The notes under the pieces were generated by a model. It was not told the origin of the DNA, made no database searches, and saw nothing but the letters and a program-made list of their open reading frames with translations. Positions 31,800 to 43,506 of a DNA stretch of 64,000 nt are shown one piece after another. Origin of the DNA: Massospora cicadina (lineage: Eukaryota; Entomophthoromycota; Entomophthoromycetes; Entomophthorales; Entomophthoraceae); contig JAKSZP010000182.1 in assembly GCA_022478985.1 (NCBI GenBank), positions 90,839 to 154,838 of the forward strand. The letters run 5' to 3'. Position 1 is the first letter of the stretch, and every line of letters begins with the position of its first letter. Both the position numbers and the translations under genes were made by a program.

Positions 31800-33540
31800 T
31801 ACTTTTACTTTTAATCAAATTCGCTTGAAAGTTACTCTGAGCGGAAAAAAAGCCCTAAATTAGGAAACATGTTGATATAAGTTGTTTTAAAAACATTTTA
31901 AGTAGAGCTTACTGTAATAATCAATATGATGTAGAGCGTGGCACATGCACACTATTGCTCAGGGTAAATAAATCACTAGAACTACAAATCTTCCTTTAAG
32001 CTCTGGTCCTAAGTATACCACAAGTTTCTTATTATAATTTGCACTATTGCATCAGATCTCAATGACACAGGTAAAAGCGCACTTAACTACTGGTATTTTA
32101 TATGACAACAGTAACCTGGAAAACTAGAAACAAAAGCAATCAAATATTTTACAACAGAGTTATTATTGTAGTAAAAAATAAGCACACCATAGTCTCCCAG
32201 TTCTGATGGTGGCATTGGGTTCGTTAGAGATGAGCTTTTTGTGGTGCTAATAGCAGCCTACTCAATGTACTATAACCCTTCCAAATGACATCCCCTTCAT
32301 TCTGTGTTATCCTAGAGATACCAAATTCCTAGTGGTGGTAACTATTGGATAACTTACTACACTTAGGATATTATGTCAACTGCAGAAATACTAAGACGAG
32401 ACAAAGAAATTTTTGCTCAAAAATTATGGTAATTTTAGCTATTAGCAATTAGACTAATAGTTACAATGTAGCGCAATAAAGTTTCAAATTAATAAAAGCT
32501 CCTAGCAACATTTTTACGCCAATGTGAAGTTTTTGAATTAATATAAATTGAGTGATTCAAATTGTGGGGCCTCAGGGATGAGGAAAATTAAATAAAAAAT
32601 GAATGGAGGACAGCGCCGGCAGGGGAACAAGAGATTGATTGTATAAATAAGATAACTTATTGATGATGGTTTCTGATTTAACATATGGTACAGTTTTTTT
32701 ACAATTTAGAATGATAAAGTTTTTAAAAATGAATTGGTTCATAGATTGCTATTCCTTTATTTGCCAGATCAATCATTACCTCTATTTTAAAACTAGTGAA
32801 GTATAAAATTTAAACAAATAATATAAAGAGTCAGATGGATTGTCAACCAAAGTGAAACATTTCACCCCACTTGACCAAAAATCAGGAAATAACAAAGAGT
32901 GGGGTACATTGGGTCGCTGAGATGCTGTGATCATAAGGACTTTATTCTGCTGATATAATTTAATAACTTAACCTGCAACCTATTTAAAAGGTAACTCTTG
33001 ATGGAATCTTTCAGAGTTTAAGCGTAAGTGGACATCTTCCCTATGAATTCAGAGGGCCCTTACAATATGTGCTATATGCCAGTTTATATAAACCCATATT
33101 TATATAATAGAGGACTTGCTCCCAAAAGTAAAGGTAGGTAAGGGTCTATAAAACCTTATTGTCCCATATCCTTGTTCTCACTTTCCTAGCCGATGCAATG
33201 GATTAGGCTTTTGTCTAAAACTGAGCTAACATTTGTTAGTTTATCTAAGTAACAAATTATGATTCATTTTTCCTTATGAACACATAAGTATAAAATTGAG
33301 AGTAATTTAAGATGTTTTACATGTAAAAATTAAAACGTTGACTTCCCCATTAAGGTGAAAAGCAATATTATAGGCAAACACATCCAAATGCAGAAAAAGA
33401 TTTTAGGTCTAAATACTTACAATAATCAACTTGCAAAGGATAATTATAAGGGTACCATTTACTCTTTTCATAGTACCATTAGATTATGGGTGTAAAATAC
33501 CAACAACACCCTTCAAGTAATCTTCAAATTATTCAGCTTA
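31800..33540. other. AT-rich spacer, nothing recognised
   Basis: About 1.7 kb of AT-rich sequence with no frame longer than background and no recognised terminal repeat. Confidence 0.5.
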
Positions 33541-33619
33541 GGAATCATATGAGATGTGAGAAAAGCTCCATTTCACGTTAGAATATATTGCATGCAACAA
33601 TACATACACTATATTTTCT

Positions 33620-34500
33620 AAAATAAACCTAGCCATTGTCGTTGTGCCTAAGACCTTGAAATTTTTAGCCTCCATCCACATGGTGAGGCGATTGATGGCT
33701 ACAAGGATATATATGAACTGCCCTTAACTATTTGCAAAGGGCCGCTTAGTCAATAGATATGGTGTGCCAAGTAAAATGTGATTAACTAAATGGTAAGAGG
33801 TGGCCTTCTGTAAGGGGCTTCAGATTAATAGACCTGACAACTTTAAGAATCTTATGGGTACTAAAAACCATCAATTATAATAGTAACGTAATTTCAGATG
33901 CTTCAGTGTAAACTTATATATCCCATGCCCCATCGCCTTATGGGCAACAATGATTAAATAAGTTGCTCACTTGGCCTAGGTAATAAAACTAGTTGGTTGT
34001 TTATAATCTTATATAGTTTCCATTTTTAGTCTAGTTTTTTTTTCAAGTTCTCTAGGGGTACTATGAACTTTCTTGGGATAATTGACATATCTTTACGCTA
34101 ACATTTTGTAAGTCAGTTTATTAGCTAGATCAGCTTCTAAAGTTATAGTAAGCAGACAAGATATATTATTGAGTTATTGGTGTTTCATGATGTAATAATG
34201 TTGAATATTGGAATTGTTGGCTTCTAGTTTAAAAGCACATCTGGCCAGCCGCCCTTCTGGATAACAGAAATTTTTTAATCAAAAGTAATTCGTGGTTGGT
34301 TAAAAATGTTAAGTAACCACATAGATGAAATTTGGGACTACCACAACTATAGATAACAGCATGGCACCCTTTTTTGATTATCTTGTAGTTCCGTTCATGG
34401 GCATAAAGTTCAGCTACATTAAGCCACTGGGTGCTCAAATCCTTCATTTTAAGTGTTGGGCCATCTGGGAAAAAGCTACAATTGTCTCTGAATTAGTTTA
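33620..34500 (-). pseudogene. L: degraded gypsy fragment (RNase H and integrase)
   Basis: Piece 34447-34229 (minus) reads YKIIKKGCHAVIYSCGSPKF and LTFLTNHELLLIKKFLL. This matches the gypsy RNase H pattern EKECLAVIYA...F.IVTDHQALKWL with the Glu and Asp replaced. Further along the minus strand, near 33715-33650, YILVAINRLTMWMEAKNF matches the integrase core (usually ILVAVDHLTKWVEA). The order RNase H then integrase fits Ty3/gypsy. No LTR was found. It is older than F. Confidence 0.7.
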
Positions 34501-34831
34501 AGCAATCAGAAGTGGTCAGTGGGAGGAACCCAGAGGGGTTCTAGCCTTAGCTTAGCTAACAACCAAGTTAGCCTACAGATTGATAATAACGTAAGAAAAG
34601 AGCTAGGTTTATTGGAAAAAGAAGGCGTAATTATAAAAATATTAGGGAAGAATAGAGAGGAAATTTTAGCTTTATTTTAAAATAGAGGTAGATTAATTAC
34701 TAGGCGACAAGTGGCAATCAAATATTTTGGCTAATAAGGATCCCTGGCATTGATAGCCAGCAACAATGGTTGATTTACCCCTGGCATTGTTCACTAAAAA
34801 AGCTTAATACATATATAAATATTAAAGTTAT

Positions 34832-35494
34832 TTTTAGAAGACACATGGATGAGGTATGACCCATCGGATGGTTGCACAGGAGGAAAACCCACTGATACAG
34901 CGGAAGAGCGATATGAAGATTGAAGCTCCACTAACAAACAGGATACTATATATAAAAGAAGCAAAAATCTATAATAACCACAATATTTAATATTATAGCA
35001 GCGTCCAACTTCTGCTACCGCTAAAGAAATACAAACTATCAGCTCTACCTAAAGTTACCATGTAGATTTTCAACCAAAAAGATCACCTTCTCATTCTTTG
35101 TCACCATTATTATCTTCCTCATTGCAGCCGCTGACCTCCATTTCAACCAAGAAGGTAATCTCATCCACTAATTCACTATATGTAATTCTTGGTGGAATCA
35201 TAAGTACACTACCACATTTTCATTAGTAATCTTTGACATTTAAACTGCTTTCAACCATTAGTAACCTCACAATATGACCTTTACTCAATCATATGTGGCT
35301 TCATTATCTGATAATTGAACTCCATTGAATGCAATAGAAATGATTCCCAAGGCCACTAAAACTAGAAAATTCCTCTAATATCGCTCGACTACCATCATTG
35401 GATTCAAATAGGTTAGTCAGTTTACTGAAACTAAAATAAAATGAACCATAAACTCAGCGTCATAGGAGGAAACCATCTGGTTAATTTCCTGACA
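34832..35494 (-). repeat. F 3' LTR
   Basis: On the minus strand it begins TGTCAGGAAATTAACCAGATGG. It shares with the 5' LTR gcagcgtccaact, ctgctaccgctaa and gaagagcgatatga-type landmarks. The terminal end near 34832 has lost its TG/CA form. Confidence 0.85.
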
Positions 35495-35526
35495 TTCTCC
35501 ACCCCTTAACCAGATGGTATTCCTCC
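35465..35526 (-). promoter_or_regulatory. Hairpin enclosing F polypurine tract/3' LTR junction
   Basis: A 12-bp perfect stem, ccatctggttaa (35473-35484) with ttaaccagatgg (35506-35517), is extended by GGAGGAA (35465-35471) with TTCCTCC (35520-35526) across a small internal loop. The 21-base terminal loop holds the LTR boundary (35494/35495) and the purine tract GGGGTGGAGAA (complement of 35495-35505). Compare G at 26403-26463, where the outer stem is different but still paired. Confidence 0.75.
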
Positions 35527-36026
35527 AGCACATCATCTACAACTAATCCTCCATCAATAAGTTTGTGGGGACCTCCTATATATACTGGAGCAGAACCTTC
35601 CTGATTCCGCCATGAACTTATTATCCAATTTATGCTATTAAACTGCCTTGTCAGTAATATATAATTTTCATTTATTCATGTTTTCCCTAATGGGTATATG
35701 TCTGAAAGAACTTAGCGTGCACTTGGTTGATGATCTGACCACTCAATAGATCCTTAATTGTGTAGGCATCAGATCCCATTTTTTTATTATACCAAAGGGT
35801 CTGACCCATATGCTACCCAATATATCGCCATCCAAATCCATGCTGATTGTGCAACAGAACCCACTCTCTTATCATAAACAGCGGAAGTCTGCTATGCCAG
35901 CATTAATCAGAATTTTAGTCCCTAATTTTCTTGACCAAATTTGTCAAGTACTATTCAGTCTGAAGTTTAATAAATGTTGACATTAAAGTCATTAGATGCA
36001 TTGTGGATCCATCCCATTAGTGTCCT

Positions 36027-36843
36027 CTACACAAGAGTAGATAGCGTGAGCAGGGCGGGGCGCCGCTCATATAGCAACTGATAGGGACTTTTTCCCATTG
36101 CAGAGTGGTAGCTTATGTTATATGTGAAGACTGCAGTGGAGAGCAGGGTGCTCCACTTAGATGGATGATCCCTCACAAGCTTCTCAAGGATATTCACCAA
36201 AGTTCCATTGACCCACTTGACGGTTCCATTAGATTCATGATACTTAGGGGTTGTTAGTACACCAAGGATTGCCATTAATTCATTCAAATTAGGAAGTACA
36301 TGCAAAGTGAAAACAGTTTTGTTGTCTGTGATATAATTTCCGGGAAGCTATGCTTTGGATGAAACAATCCGTTATAAATTTGGCAGCAGTTAAAAACCCA
36401 AATCTTGTATCTCCCAAGTCTCTACCAAAATTCATCAAATGAACTATAGCTACTAGGAGCACTTAGGGTGGTTCGCCCCATTGGCAAAGGCCCCAAAACA
36501 TCTATAAATAATGTGTTCCAGGTGAACTGAGGTTTCACCAGTCAATAGAAGGTTTTCTAGCGGAAAGGTATCTTCACCTGACATTGATGAAAAAAAGCTC
36601 GTTTATAGCACGTCAAGTTTGCATACTATACCACTAATATTGCAGCTTCAGGAATTACAAGGTTTTATGTAGCCCTAAATGCCCTACCACCTTGTGCACG
36701 TCCAAGATGATGCCCTTTGGGTAGAGGGCTTTGGGAAAATTCAACGTGCCACCGCCAATCTTCTTGTATTGCTCACTATTACTAAAAATGTATCTGCCCT
36801 CATCACATCCAGCGACTGAATGGTTTGAGTGATTCATAAGCAT
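36027..36843 (-). pseudogene. F integrase remnant
   Basis: This is the integrase of a gypsy element, which joins cDNA to host DNA. Piece 36843-36655 ends in ILDVHKVVGHLGLHKTL, the His pair of the N-terminal HHCC finger. Piece 36305-36027 has TPKYHESNGTVKWVNGTLV, the catalytic Glu region (usually NGxVERxN, here NGTVKWVN, so the Glu is Lys). WSTLLSTAVFTYNISYHSAMGKSPYQLLY follows, in two stretches typical of the core's end. The intervening core is frameshifted. Confidence 0.82.
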
Positions 36844-37059
36844 ATTTGCAGCTAATTATTTTTTCATACATCATATCAGCAAGTTCCGCTGTGATGGAGA
36901 CTGTTGGTAGTCACAATAAAACAGTCAGCGTTCTGGTCCTTCACACCCAACTGGTAGATTATTTTCAAATCATATTCTCAGAGCTTGAGCGGTTACCATG
37001 CAGGCGGCCCTTCAGCTCCCAAAGGTTTTTTAACCAACATAATTAAGTGATCAGTCATG

Positions 37060-38110
37060 GCCATGAACTTTACTCTGTGACAATAAGATAAAACTTTTCA
37101 AATGCATAAATTACTGCTAGAGATTTCTGCTCAGTCATGGTATAACTCCGCTTGTGACAAATTTTAAGCTTATGCTGCAATAAGCGATGGGATGTTCAAC
37201 CCCATCATCCCACTGAGACAATACCGCCCCAATGACAGAAAAAAAGTGTCAGTATGAATGATGAACTCCTTTTTGGAGTTCATTTTTTCAGCACTAGAGT
37301 GCTGATCTGTGCCATTTGTGGATGTCAGAAGTTCTCTGACATCATTACATCCACTTGAATGTGGCTTCCTTTTAAGAAGCTCAAAGAGCTAGGCCCTGAT
37401 ACAGCTGAATTTGGGAATAAATTGGAAGTAGTACTTAATTATGCCCAAAATTACTTGGATATCCCATTTTTGATAATAGAGTTGGAAATCTTCCTGATGG
37501 CTTCTACCTTAGCCAGTTGTGATCAAGGGCCTCTGGCATCTACCATGACCTAAGATATTCCAATTTCTCTTAAAATGGACATTTATGAGGCTTGATTTTG
37601 ATGTTAGCCTCTGCGAGCCAATGAAATACTTCTCCTAAATGAGTTAAGTGCTCTAAAAATATCTGTGGAAATTGGTAATGTTATTGAGGTAAAAAAGGAC
37701 ACATGAAAACCTCAGATTACCTAGAATAGTGTCCATGGCCCTTTGGAACATAGCCAGGGCGTTACATAGTCCCTGCGGCATATAAGTGGGCTGGAATAAC
37801 CCTTTGAAGGTGATCATAGCATACTTTTCTTGTTTTGCCAAAGGAAACTCTATCTGACAGAAACCCAAGATCAGGTCCATAACTGAAAAATATCAAAAAC
37901 CTCCCAGGCGATCTAAGCCATCATTTATCTGAGGCAGTGGGTATGGATCTTCTTTAGTGATGCTGATAAGTTTCTTGTAGTTGATTAATACCTGGTTAGT
38001 GCCATCCTTCTTTTTCATGACTAGCAAAGGCAAATCCCAAGGAGTCTAGGACGGCTTAAACATTCTCTGCTCCAGAAGTTTCTTTATTTCATCAGAAACT
38101 ACCTCCTCCA
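37060..38110 (-). pseudogene. F reverse transcriptase and RNase H remnant
   Basis: Near 38060-37960 the minus strand reads SWDLPLLVMKKKDGTNQVLINYKK, the gypsy RT entry motif. Piece 37880-37653 has GLFQPTYMPQGLCNALAMFQRAMD and then the catalytic box as YLNN. The usual YLDD has thus lost both aspartates through GAT/GAC to AAT/AAC changes. RNase H follows near 37290-37080, with GAVLSQWDDGVEHPIAY and TEQKSLAVIYAFEKF. The enzyme is dead by catalytic loss as well as frameshifts. Confidence 0.85.
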
Positions 38111-38308
38111 CAGCCCTCAAGTGGCGGATTAGCTGAGACCAAATAGGAAGGTGGTCTCATGTGTTCACTTGATGGATGACACCACAAGCGCACCCCAAAT
38201 TGTAGTCATGGGAAGCGAAGATCTTTCAATATTTCTAAAATAACGCCATTGCCTGATCTTATTGCTCCTTTGATAAACCCATTAAATCTTCAAGCAGAAC
38301 TACTGCCA

Positions 38309-39061
38309 TTATGATGTATGGAGTTCTAGTGGTGAGGCCAAGATCTTCCAATGAACCAAATTTGTGGAGCCAAAGGACCCATTGACAGGGGTCAGGTGTC
38401 GATAAGCCACCAATTTATGCCTCTGGACCATAAGAGGCTTTTTCTTTAGGTTTGCCAGAAGCACAATGATATCCCCATGGCTGGATACTAGTATGCCTGG
38501 GGCCACATTAGTTTCGAGGCATTACTGTTGATAAGGGCTGAGGACCTCCCCATACAACCCCTCCAGTATTTCCAATTTAAGCTCTGTCCATATATAGCTT
38601 GATGTCCAGATGGTATCATTAGTGCGCTCGCTGAATGTAGAAAGATTCCTTGGTTCTTGTATCTGATTAGGGAGGACTATAGTCTGCCATTTCAACCTCT
38701 AATAGTGGATGGGAACTACGACATCAAAGTAAGCAAGGCTAATTTGACCATCTTAATCAGAATCCTGTGGTACCCCACTAGATATGAAGTAGATGGGGAT
38801 TCGCTGACCTAGAACCTTGAAGGTTTCCTCTGCCATGTTGACCATGGCACCAAAGCAGCGCATGAAGGTAGCACCAATCAACATGCTATAAATTTGATTC
38901 ATAACTACAATAGCTGGTGCAAAGTTGGTGAATGACCCAAACTGAAGTGTTAGCACAATATACGCCCACTCTGAAATGATACATTTCATCTCCATGGTTC
39001 CATATATCACCTGGAGCTCCACATCAGGTTCCAGTGGCAGCTTAGACACCAACTTTTTCAA
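38309..39061 (-). pseudogene. F aspartic protease and protease-RT linker remnant
   Basis: Piece 39061-38753 ends its conserved part in YSMLIGATFM, the protease C-terminal motif that reads YNMLIGTQFM in element I (48277-48765). The active-site Asp-Thr-Gly lies upstream, in the frame-broken part near 39065-39150, and was not seen intact. Piece 38506-38309 (MAPGILVSSHGDIIVLLANL) aligns with the linker of element I around 48880-48960. The similar order and spacing supports a common gypsy family for F and I. Confidence 0.72.
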
Positions 39062-39589
39062 CAGTATGTTGAATTCTGTGCTAGTGTCAGATTATCGCTT
39101 ATATTTTTTCACAAAAATGTCACAATAGATACTTGGAATATGAAGAACCATGATTTTTTATCATGTGAACATCCAAAGAATCCTTTCTATCAAGGAATTG
39201 CATAATACTGGCCCTAGTATGGTGGTATTCCTTAGCATTAGCTTTACATGGATGGCGACATTCACTTCCTACAACGAGACCACATCTAAAGAGGGTTTGA
39301 GTTCATCTGCCAAATTTTGCTTTAATAATATGAAAGGCATAGGGTCTCTGAATCTCCTGGTGGATCTCCTCCATGGCGGCCTCCTTAGCTTTGGAGCGAG
39401 TTAACTTGTTTATGCTATCAGTGGTTTGTTAATAGAGAAATATGTCATTAGGGTTGCAGGAATAGACTTAGAGAAGCTCATTATGTTCAGGTGTGACACT
39501 TGATTTTTTAACAGTGGGTGTAGAGGGTCCCCTCTATAAACCAGTTGATCATTACATGATTGTACAGAGTTGCTGCACCGCATGGATGT

Positions 39590-40380
39590 TTACTTGGTGG
39601 GGAAGCTTACACATTGTGTCCTTATTGACCACATTCAGAACAAGTTACCTTAAAGGGTCCTCATCTCAAATCGTCAAAAGGACCAGGCTGATGGTTATAG
39701 GCCAGCCAAGGGTGGGGCGGAGAGTTAAAGAGCGGCTATGGATGGCCTAAAGGATTATAGATCAGCAGCAGGTTGGTTAGAAGACTATAGTTTTACTAGG
39801 GATTGGATGGTGGATTATAAGTCAGCCAGTGACTCTCGCTTGCTGGAGAAGATCCAGTATCAGCTACTAGCGGCTTCCAATCAGTGTTGGGTGAGCTGAA
39901 CGTTATGCCCAAGCGCTGCAGATAGTTGATGATTTTTAGTAAATGGATATCCTCTTGGAAAATAGAAGCCATTGCGGTGAAGAGCTCCTGGTGTTGTTTC
40001 ACTGCTGCAGTCATAGAAGTACTGAAATCATCATCAGATAATGTTCCCACCCCTACCAAAACGTGCACTTCCAAAGTGAAGTGATCAGTAAACTCTGTAC
40101 GGGTTTGATTCTGCTGAAACCTAATTGTCAAGAAGTTGCCTTTTCATTTAGTCATTTCTTCCACCCCTCCAAACAGGCATAGCACCATATTTTTGACTTC
40201 TTGGTAAGTCACTGAGATGTCCTCAGGGTAACAAGTGACTTGATTGGCGCTCTCAACATCTAAGGTGGAAATTAGCAGCTTTTTTATGGTGGTACATAAT
40301 TCTTTTACAGCAAATTTGAAGCGCTTGAAAACCCATGCATATTGCCTCCTCAACTTAAAAGGGGAAGCTTTTTTTAACAT
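39590..40380 (-). pseudogene. F Gag remnant with damaged zinc knuckle
   Basis: Pieces 40380-40144 and 40131-39796 give the Gag capsid-like region (TRTEFTDHFTLEVHVLVGVG). Downstream, near 39645-39600, the minus strand encodes CSECGQ-stop-GHNV-stop, a CCHC knuckle pattern interrupted by two TAA codons. The first is consistent with a CAA-to-TAA change. Gag forms the particle and binds element RNA. The frame is not intact. Confidence 0.65.
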
Positions 40381-41928
40381 GCACCTTCTTTATCACTCTG
40401 GGCTGCATGTTCTTAGCAAACTGAGCTAACTCTGGCCTGGCGAATGGAGCCCACATATGGGCAGTATAAGTAGGTCGTGGGGTGGAACTTAGTTCCACCA
40501 CAATCTTGCGGTAAGTGGTGGCCTCCTCAGTTGTAATTACAGCAACAACTGGGGGAAGCTAACTAGTGGACCTGTAGTATTTGTCCCCAAAATTGAGGCC
40601 ATCCTCAACCTGGCTCTCCTCACCAATCTGAGCAGCAAAAATTCCTCCACAATTTTTCCACCTTAACTAAATTGCACTGGCAACGCCCTCCTTGGCATCT
40701 TGTTTAAGCTCAGCAACCTTTTTTTGTTAATCCCAGCAAAATTCTTTTAGTGGCCAGTTTTCACTCAATATTTTGGAGACACTCAACCACAATGTCAAGG
40801 TGCCTTGCAATCTGGAAATCTGACATCCATTGTCATGAGTCTGACAGAACCTATCATCAAGTTGGATTACTATGGAGGCTCATTACACAAAGTAACAGTT
40901 AATTTGACTGTCGCAGATTCCCCAAAGTGACTCTGAGATAGATGTATTCCACCAACTTTATGAATGGAAGGGTCACAGCCTGGCCTTGAGCATGATTAAA
41001 ACCTTCCACATGAGGTAACTGATATAAAAGTTGCTCATATCCAGAAGAACTGAGAAATGACGCTGAAGGGGTTTAAGCGGCATGGTGATTAATCAATTTA
41101 ACTCACAAATAGCTGAGATCAATTGCGACAGAATTGGCTTGGTAAGTGACCTACTGCGCCAACAGAGTGACGCGGTCCCTGATACTGACTACTGTGGCAT
41201 CAATGCCAGAACCCCATTTAGTCATTTCTTTTATAAAATATTCAGTGTTACTTCCCAACGTAGACAAGTCCTTTTCCAGTCCAATTTAAGGCCTCACCAG
41301 GTCAACAATTCTCTCATGACCCATGGCAGCTAAAGGTAAATCTGGGGCACTAAGTAATATATATGACTGTGGGTGTCAGCAACATGATTTGCACTTAAAC
41401 AATTACACCCTTAACCTCTGAGAACTTCTGCTGAGGCGCTCCAGAAAAAGGCAGTTGATGCTTTGTTGCATTTGAGCAAACCACATCGTGTCCCTGATCT
41501 CAATAATATGTCGAACCTAGACTCTCAGGAGCTGGTGAATTAAAAACTAAGTTATGAGGTACTCTACTGCCCCTTGTGAGATTAGGTGGCGCATCAGGCT
41601 GTTGGTGAATCATACAAGTAGGATGTATAAAAATCATACCGCTGAGCCTGATCTCAGTGATTAGAGGCATTTCCATGAAGTTTTTAATGGTGTCTTTATC
41701 ATAAAGGCATTATCCCAGAGGAGCCTTTCCATAATATTATGGAGTTGTGTGGAGGTGAAATCTGTAGATTGTCCATGATAAGCCAACTTAGATTCTGGAC
41801 AGGCGGCCAAATGTAACTACAACAGAGAGTCACCAAAGTCAGATGGTTAACTCATGGTAAAAAAGGCCAGTTCCTCGTTAGAAGTTTCCATAGGTTCACC
41901 ACAATATTTTTTTGCAAAAACCCCTGGT
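40381..41928 (-). other. F 5' region, non-coding or unreadable Gag N-terminus
   Basis: About 1.5 kb between the recognised Gag and the insert-like block. Short frames on both strands (for example 41082-41333 plus) show no motif. Confidence 0.45.
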
Positions 41929-42833
41929 GTGACGGTTGAGGTCTATCCTCAGCATCACATTGCCCTGATCTTTGGTAAGACAGGGCAGGTCGTGTCTGGA
42001 TGTATGGAGGAGGAGGGGGAGTTGGTCCTGTCAGGGACGCCTAAGGGGCAGGAGCTTGAAGGAGGCCAAGAAGCAAGATGGGCGTCCAAGTCGAGGAAAA
42101 ACGAGAATCAAGTAAAATGGGGAGTTTTGAGATTCGATTTGGATTCGAATCAAGAATGGAATGGAATGGGTGCTTGGAAGTTTCGCGGTTCATTTGGAAT
42201 TCAAAATGGAACTGGTGCGGAACTGTTGAGGATTGGAACTGGCACAGAACCATTGAGTGATGATTCCGCGATCCTGCTGTAAGGTTTACACCAAGCATCA
42301 GTCAGATTAGCACCATAAGCTTGTGTTATATTTTATATTAGCTTGTAGCATGTGTATATAGGGAAGGAACTGGGAGCTGGAGGCTTCTCAGTTCTGTTTT
42401 CTATCAACCTGGCCAATATTAAATAAAAAAGAGCTTAAAATTTATATATTTATACTTTGAGTTTATTTTAAAAAAATATTGCCTAACTGCAGCCATGTTT
42501 GGCTTGAATCAACAAGATTTGGACTTTGAGAGTGAGCTTGGGAGAGCTATTGCCTCCCTTTATACCTTGTCTTGGAGTCAAGGCATGTTGTTGGGGTTAA
42601 GTATATTTGCAACTGTCTTCCAGGGGGTGCTTGTCCAATCTTGTAGCGCGCACAAGGAGAGTAGTATCAGGAGCCCTGTCAGCCCTATGGTCTGTAACAT
42701 GGATTCTGTTGCCCAACTCGTTTGTGGCTCATTGGAAGGAGCCAGTGCGTTACACCTGGAGGTCTTGGCAAAGATAGTTCAAGTTCGCTTTGGTTACAGG
42801 TATTAATGCTTCTTTAAAGCTGAATCAGTGTGC
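41929..42833. other. Unassigned block within F leader, possible foreign insertion
   Basis: This block differs in texture from the rest of F. It has two plus-strand frames: 41854-42282, with repetitive GGAAT/GGATT-type DNA at 42060-42250, and 42495-42806, MFGLNQQDLDFESELGRAIA. Between them is a promoter-like tatataggg (near 42354) with AATAAA-type sequence about 70 bases later. It starts near tgtgacggttgagg, so a solo LTR plus other sequence is one possibility. No domain is recognised and no TSD was found. The function is unknown. Confidence 0.3.
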
Positions 42834-42851
42834 CCCCTGTAGTGAGCACCA
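42834..42851 (-). promoter_or_regulatory. F primer-binding-like site
   Basis: One base after the 5' LTR the sense strand reads TGGTGCTCACTACAGGGG. It is complementary to a tRNA 3' end of the form ...GTGAGCACCA, that is, ending in CCA. Element G has GTAATGTTCACTACAG and element I TTGAAGCTCCCTACAG at the same place. Which tRNA is meant cannot be told here. Confidence 0.65.
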
Positions 42852-42852
42852 C

Positions 42853-43506
42853 TGTTAGAAATCTGTGGATGAGATATGACCCAGCGGATGGTTGCACAGG
42901 GGAAAAACCCACAGATTCAATGAAAGAGCGATATGAGGATTATTGTTCCATGAATTAACAGGATAAGATATAAAAAAGAAGCAAATCGCTTTGATAACCA
43001 CAATATTTATCATTATAGCAGCGTCCAACTGCTGCTACCGCTAAGGGTCTATACAATATACAAGTTCTACCACAAAGTTACACACTGCTTTTTACCAACC
43101 AAAAGAATCTCTCAATCTTTGTAACCGCTATTATTTTACTTGCCTCCAGGTAATGACCTTCACTTCAACCAAGCATGTTTTTTTCTCTAATTTTCTCAGT
43201 GTAATTTGCAGTGAAATCACAGGCATGCCACCACATTTTCATTAATAATCTTTTTCATTTAATTTGCCGGCCCCATTAGTAATTTGACAATATGACCTTA
43301 TCTTGAGTATTCTCAGCTTCAGTCATTGGTAATCGTATTCCTCTAACTGCTTTAAAATTATTCCTGATGCTACCAAAACAGATAGATTCCTCTACAATTA
43401 CTCAATGTCCCTTTTTAAAACCAGATAATTAGCCATTCCAACAGTACTAAATAATTAATCCCAACTCAGCATCATGGGAAGAAATCATCTGGTTAATTTT
43501 CCAACA
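42853..43506 (-). repeat. F 5' LTR
   Basis: It begins (plus coordinates) tgttagaaatctg and ends ttttccaaca. It matches 34832-35494, for example in cggatggttgcacagg and tagcagcgtccaact. Confidence 0.85.

Larger units (their letters stand above)
34832..43506 (-). mobile_element. F, decayed full-length Ty3/gypsy element
   Basis: LTRs of about 660 bp (34832-35494 and 42853-43506) flank an 7.4-kb interior. On the minus strand this contains, in order, Gag, protease, RT, RNase H and integrase remnants. A primer-binding-like site and a polypurine tract are in the expected places. Stops and frameshifts are everywhere and the LTRs have diverged clearly, so the insertion is old. A matching 5-bp TSD was not recognised (gttat on the left, aacat on the right). 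Confidence 0.88.

Noticed and set aside
37261..37283. Perfect 9-bp hairpin atgaactcc/ggagttcat as a terminator or regulatory site
   Set aside because: It lies inside the decayed RNase H coding region of F. One such inverted repeat in 64 kb is expected by chance.
42060..42250. Satellite-like array from repeated GGAAT/GGATT words
   Set aside because: There is no regular period, and the words are dispersed in a single 190-bp stretch.
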